Shown here piece after piece: positions 6,004 to 8,219 of a DNA stretch of 8,219 nt. A program made the position numbers and the translations under genes. The number at the start of each line of letters is the position of its first letter. The stretch's first letter is position 1. Under the pieces are notes generated by a model. It had not been told where the DNA came from. It worked only from the letters and a program-made list of their open reading frames with translations, and did not search any database. Source of the stretch: Verrucomicrobia bacterium UBA1211 (GTDB taxonomy: Bacteria > Verrucomicrobiota > Kiritimatiellia > RFP12 > UBA1067); the NCBI GenBank assembly GCA_002309585.1, contig DBXN01000122.1, positions 20,317 through 28,535 on the forward strand, read 5' to 3'.

Positions 6004-6091
6004 TGAGCGTTGAGAAAATGGACACCCGCCACACCACCCAACTACCCAACCACCAAACCACTTAACCACCAAACCACCTAACCCCTTTACC
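6001..6091 (+). repeat. Intergenic word-repeat spacer between nfnA and nfnB
   Basis: The spacer opens with GGTTGAGCGTTGAGA (6001-6015), identical to the reverse complement of 1553-1567. It then changes to an A/C-rich array in which AACCACCAAACCAC occurs exactly at 6048-6061 and again at 6064-6077, a 16-nt period with 15 of 16 bases shared. Further degenerate CCAC/CAAC words lie on either side. From 6029 to 6091 the sense strand has no G at all, so the RNA should be nearly unstructured. It leads straight to the nfnB start. I see no conserved reading frame in it. Confidence 0.85.
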
Positions 6092-6096
6092 GAATC

Positions 6097-7512
6097 ATGA
6101 CACCTAAAGAGAAATTGGCCATTCCGGCCCAACCGATGCCTGAACAGGATCCTCAAGTCCGCCGTCACAACATGCGGGAAGTGGCGCTGGGTTATACGGC
6201 TGAACAGGCGAGAACCGAAGCGTCCCGTTGCCTGCAATGCCCCAGCGCCCCCTGCATGTCAGGCTGCCCTGTCTCCATCAAGATTCCGGCGTTTCTGAAA
6301 GAGGCAGCGGAAGGCCGTTTCGAGGAGGCCTTCGGCGTCATCCGCGAAAGTTCGCTTCTCCCTGCCGTCTGCGGTCGCGTCTGTCCCCAGGAAAAGCAGT
6401 GCCAGGCGCAATGCACGGTCGGGAAGATGCTGAAAGATGTCAACCGCGCCGTCGCGATCGGACGGATCGAACGCTTTTGCGCCGATCTGCATCGGGAGAG
6501 CGGTATTGAGGAACCCACCGCCGTGAAGCCTGAAACGGGCAAACGCGTTGCGGTCATCGGGTCCGGTCCCGCAAGCATCACCGTCGCGGCCGATGTCCGG
6601 CGCGAGGGCCATGCGGTCACGATTTTCGAAGCCTTCCACAAGCCGGGCGGTGTGCTTGTCTACGGCATTCCGGAATTCCGCCTGCCCAAGGCGATCGTCC
6701 AAAAGGAGATCGACGGATTGGTTTCGATGGGTGTGAAGCTGGAGACCAATTTTGTCGTCGGCCGGACCCGCAAAATCAAGGATCTGATTGAACAGGATGG
6801 TTTTGACGCCGTTTTCGTGGGCACCGGCGCGGGATTGCCGAAATTCATGAACATCCCCGGCGAGAATCTGGTCGGCGTCTTCTCCGCGAACGAATATCTC
6901 ACCCGCGCGAATCTGATGAAAGCGTATGACACCGAACACGCCCACACCCCGCTCTTCCAATCGAAACAGGTGGCGGTGCTCGGCGGCGGCAATGTCGCGA
7001 TGGACGCCGCCCGGATGGCGCTTCGTCTCGGTGCCGAGGAGGTCCATCTGATCTACCGGCGCAGCGAGGTCGAGATGCCCGCCCGTGCGGAGGAGGTCCA
7101 CCATGCCAAGGAGGAGGGGGTCCAGTTCCACACCCTTCAGAACGCCAAACAGATTCTGGGCGACGAGAACGCGCGGGTGACCGCGATGGAGTGCCTGCGG
7201 TATGAATTGGGCGAGCCGGACGCTTCGGGACGGCGCAGCCCCGTCCCCATCCCCGGCAGCGAGTTCATCCTTCCGGTCGATACCGTCATTGTCGCGGTCG
7301 GCAACGGTTCCAATCCCCTCATCAGCCAGACCACCGAGGGATTGGCGGTCAATAAGCGCGGGAACATCATTGTGGACGAGAACGGACAGACCTCGATTCC
7401 CGGTATCTACGCCGGCGGGGATATCGTGCTCGGCGCCGCCACCGTCATCCTCGCGATGGGCGAAGGCCGCCGCGCCGCCGCCTCCATCAACCGCTATCTG
7501 GCGCAAGGTTAA
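6097..7512 (+). CDS. nfnB: NfnB: FAD- and two-[4Fe-4S]-containing large subunit of NADH-dependent ferredoxin:NADP+ oxidoreductase (GltD-like)
   Basis: This 471-residue partner of NfnA is related to the glutamate synthase small subunit GltD and carries the bifurcating FAD, the NADP(H) site and two iron-sulfur clusters. The N-terminal cluster region has C45, C48, C53 and C57 (CLQCPSAPCMSGCP), and C92, C96, C102 and C106 (CGRVCPQEKQCQAQC). The first Rossmann motif, VAVIGSGPAS (151-160), binds FAD. The second, VLGGGNVAMDAA (about 294-305), with YRRSEVEMPAR (320-330), suits NADP(H). The C-terminal IYAGGDIVLGAATVILAMGE (438-457) is the usual flavin-contacting segment. The start is supported by MPEQDPQVR at residue 14, which aligns with the normal N-terminus of the family, and by an in-frame stop at 6079-6081. 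No Shine-Dalgarno site is visible: the bases before ATG are CCCCTTTACCGAATC. A strong terminator follows. A stand-alone GltD is less likely given the adjacent nfnA. Confidence 0.9.
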   Translation: MTPKEKLAIPAQPMPEQDPQVRRHNMREVALGYTAEQARTEASRCLQCPSAPCMSGCPVSIKIPAFLKEAAEGRFEEAFGVIRESSLLPAVCGRVCPQEKQCQAQCTVGKMLKDVNRAVAIGRIERFCADLHRESGIEEPTAVKPETGKRVAVIGSGPASITVAADVRREGHAVTIFEAFHKPGGVLVYGIPEFRLPKAIVQKEIDGLVSMGVKLETNFVVGRTRKIKDLIEQDGFDAVFVGTGAGLPKFMNIPGENLVGVFSANEYLTRANLMKAYDTEHAHTPLFQSKQVAVLGGGNVAMDAARMALRLGAEEVHLIYRRSEVEMPARAEEVHHAKEEGVQFHTLQNAKQILGDENARVTAMECLRYELGEPDASGRRSPVPIPGSEFILPVDTVIVAVGNGSNPLISQTTEGLAVNKRGNIIVDENGQTSIPGIYAGGDIVLGAATVILAMGEGRRAAASINRYLAQG

Positions 7513-7537
7513 GGCGGAATACGGCCGTTTCCTTTAC

Positions 7538-7574
7538 ACGATCGCGGACTTCGGCGTCCGCGATCGTCTGTTTT
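7538..7574 (+). terminator. Rho-independent terminator of the nfnAB unit
   Basis: ACGATCGCGGAC (7538-7549) and GTCCGCGATCGT (7556-7567) form a perfect 12-bp stem around a TTCGGC loop, followed by CTG and TTTT. It begins 26 nt after the nfnB stop codon. The U-run is short (four), but the stem is long and G+C-rich. It insulates nfnAB from the phosphofructokinase promoter just downstream. Confidence 0.88.
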
Positions 7575-7585
7575 AGACTTCTGAC

Positions 7586-7614
7586 TTGTCTAATGGCTCC
7601 TCTTATCCTATAAT
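7586..7614 (+). promoter_or_regulatory. Predicted sigma70-type promoter of the phosphofructokinase gene
   Basis: TTGTCT (7586-7591), exactly 17 nt, then a perfect TATAAT (7609-7614). The start would be near 7621, giving a leader of about 45 nt with AAGGAG (7653-7658), 7 nt before ATG. The -35 is preceded by AC, as in the other two promoters called in this window (ACTTGNCT in all three). This is the strongest promoter match seen here. Confidence 0.82.
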
Positions 7615-7665
7615 AAATGCTTCAATTTTTGTGTGCCAGAGGGCGTAGTTTCAAGGAGAAAGTTG

Positions 7666-8219
7666 ATGAGCAAGCAAGTGAAGAAGGTCGGTATTTTGAC
7701 AGCGGGCGGTTTGGCGCCGTGTTTGAGTTCTGCAATCGGGTTCCTGATTGACGAATATACGCGTGTCGCGCCTGAAGTCGAGATCATCGGTTACATCAAC
7801 GGATACAAGGGATTGCTGAAAGGCGAGAGCATCCGCGTGACGCCTGAAGTCCGCAAAAACGCGCTTTTCCTCACGCAGCACGGCGGAAGCCCGATCGGAA
7901 ACAGCCGTGTGAAGCTGACCAACGTGAAGGATTGCGTGAAACGCGGTCTGGTGAAAGAGGGCGAAGATCCGCAGAAGGTCGCCGCCGACCAGCTCGTGAA
8001 GGATGGCGTTGATGTGCTGCACACGATCGGCGGGGATGACACCAATACCGCCGCCGCGGAATTGGCCGCGTACCTCGCGACGAACAACTACGGTCTGACC
8101 GTGGTCGGCCTTCCGAAGACGATTGACAATGACGTCTATCCGATCCGCCAGAGCCTGGGCGCCTGGACGGCGGCCGAAGAGGGCGCGAAGTTCTTCGCCA
8201 ATGTCGTGAAGGAGAACAC
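7666..8219 (+). CDS. 6-phosphofructokinase, pyrophosphate-dependent type (3' end beyond the window)
   Basis: This would transfer phosphate to C1 of fructose 6-phosphate, the committing step of glycolysis. The first 184 codons are present and the frame is open to the edge. VGILTAGGLAPCLSSAIG (about 8-25) is the nucleotide/phosphate-binding N-terminus. GGDDTNTAA (122-130) has the second Asp that replaces the Gly of ATP-dependent enzymes. GLPKTIDNDV (148-157) has the Lys that replaces Gly in the PGTIDND of ATP enzymes. D and K at these two places are the recognised marks of PPi-dependent PFK, and the Asps of TIDND are catalytic. The following SLGAWTAAEEGAKFFANVV is typical of the family. ATG at 7666 is set by AAGGAG 7 nt upstream. 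PPi use would allow the reverse reaction too. With the hexokinase and the sugar permease it suggests a hexose-fermenting glycolysis. Confidence 0.9.
   Translation, partial: MSKQVKKVGILTAGGLAPCLSSAIGFLIDEYTRVAPEVEIIGYINGYKGLLKGESIRVTPEVRKNALFLTQHGGSPIGNSRVKLTNVKDCVKRGLVKEGEDPQKVAADQLVKDGVDVLHTIGGDDTNTAAAELAAYLATNNYGLTVVGLPKTIDNDVYPIRQSLGAWTAAEEGAKFFANVVKEN

Noticed and set aside
6029..6091. A/C-rich repeats considered as a CRISPR array
   Set aside because: Units are 7-16 nt with no unique spacers of regular length and no cas genes nearby.
6259..7506. 415-codon minus-strand open frame antisense to nfnB
   Set aside because: nfnB has every expected cysteine and Rossmann motif. The antisense frame is a by-product of high G+C codon use and shows no family features.

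Overview
The window is chromosomal DNA of moderately high G+C from a free-living, sugar-fermenting bacterium. The best taxonomic guess is the Kiritimatiellota/Lentisphaerota side of the PVC superphylum. This rests on a lone prepilin-type secretion/pseudopilin gene of a kind common there, a hexokinase of the eukaryote-like fold, a pyrophosphate-type phosphofructokinase and the NfnAB transhydrogenase pair. It is an inference from gene content, not a phylogeny. There is no phage, IS element, CRISPR array, tRNA or rRNA.

Layout. (1) 1-792, + strand: the 3' part of a MalF/UgpA-type sugar ABC permease cut by the window edge. (2) 808-2671, - strand: an M24 metallopeptidase followed downstream by a HAD-fold 5'-nucleotidase-like gene, separated by a 151-nt spacer made of 7-8-nt tandem words. 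(3) 2784-3536, - strand: a prepilin-like gene with its own promoter and a strong UUCG-loop terminator. (4) 3773-5071, + strand: a hexokinase, divergent from the prepilin gene. (5) 5139-7512, + strand: nfnA and nfnB, separated by a second word-repeat spacer and closed by a 12-bp-stem terminator. (6) 7666 to the right edge: the N-terminal 184 codons of a PPi-type 6-phosphofructokinase behind a clear sigma70-type promoter with a perfect -10.

How the genes fit together. Sugar import, hexokinase and PPi-PFK make the front end of glycolysis. NfnAB links the NADH, ferredoxin and NADPH pools that fermentation of that sugar would charge. The M24 peptidase, nucleotidase-like protein and prepilin are not obviously part of this and look like neighbours rather than partners.

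Most unusual signal. The two within-strand spacers (M24 to HAD gene, and nfnA to nfnB) share an exact 15-nt word placed at or just after the upstream stop codon. Both then run into a G-depleted leader made of short tandem words, and both lead to a start codon without a Shine-Dalgarno sequence. The other four complete or partial genes with visible starts all have good Shine-Dalgarno sites. A second notable signal is that the divergent prepilin and hexokinase promoters carry the same decamer around the -35 with identical spacing to an AAAAT -10. No clearly new multi-gene system was found.
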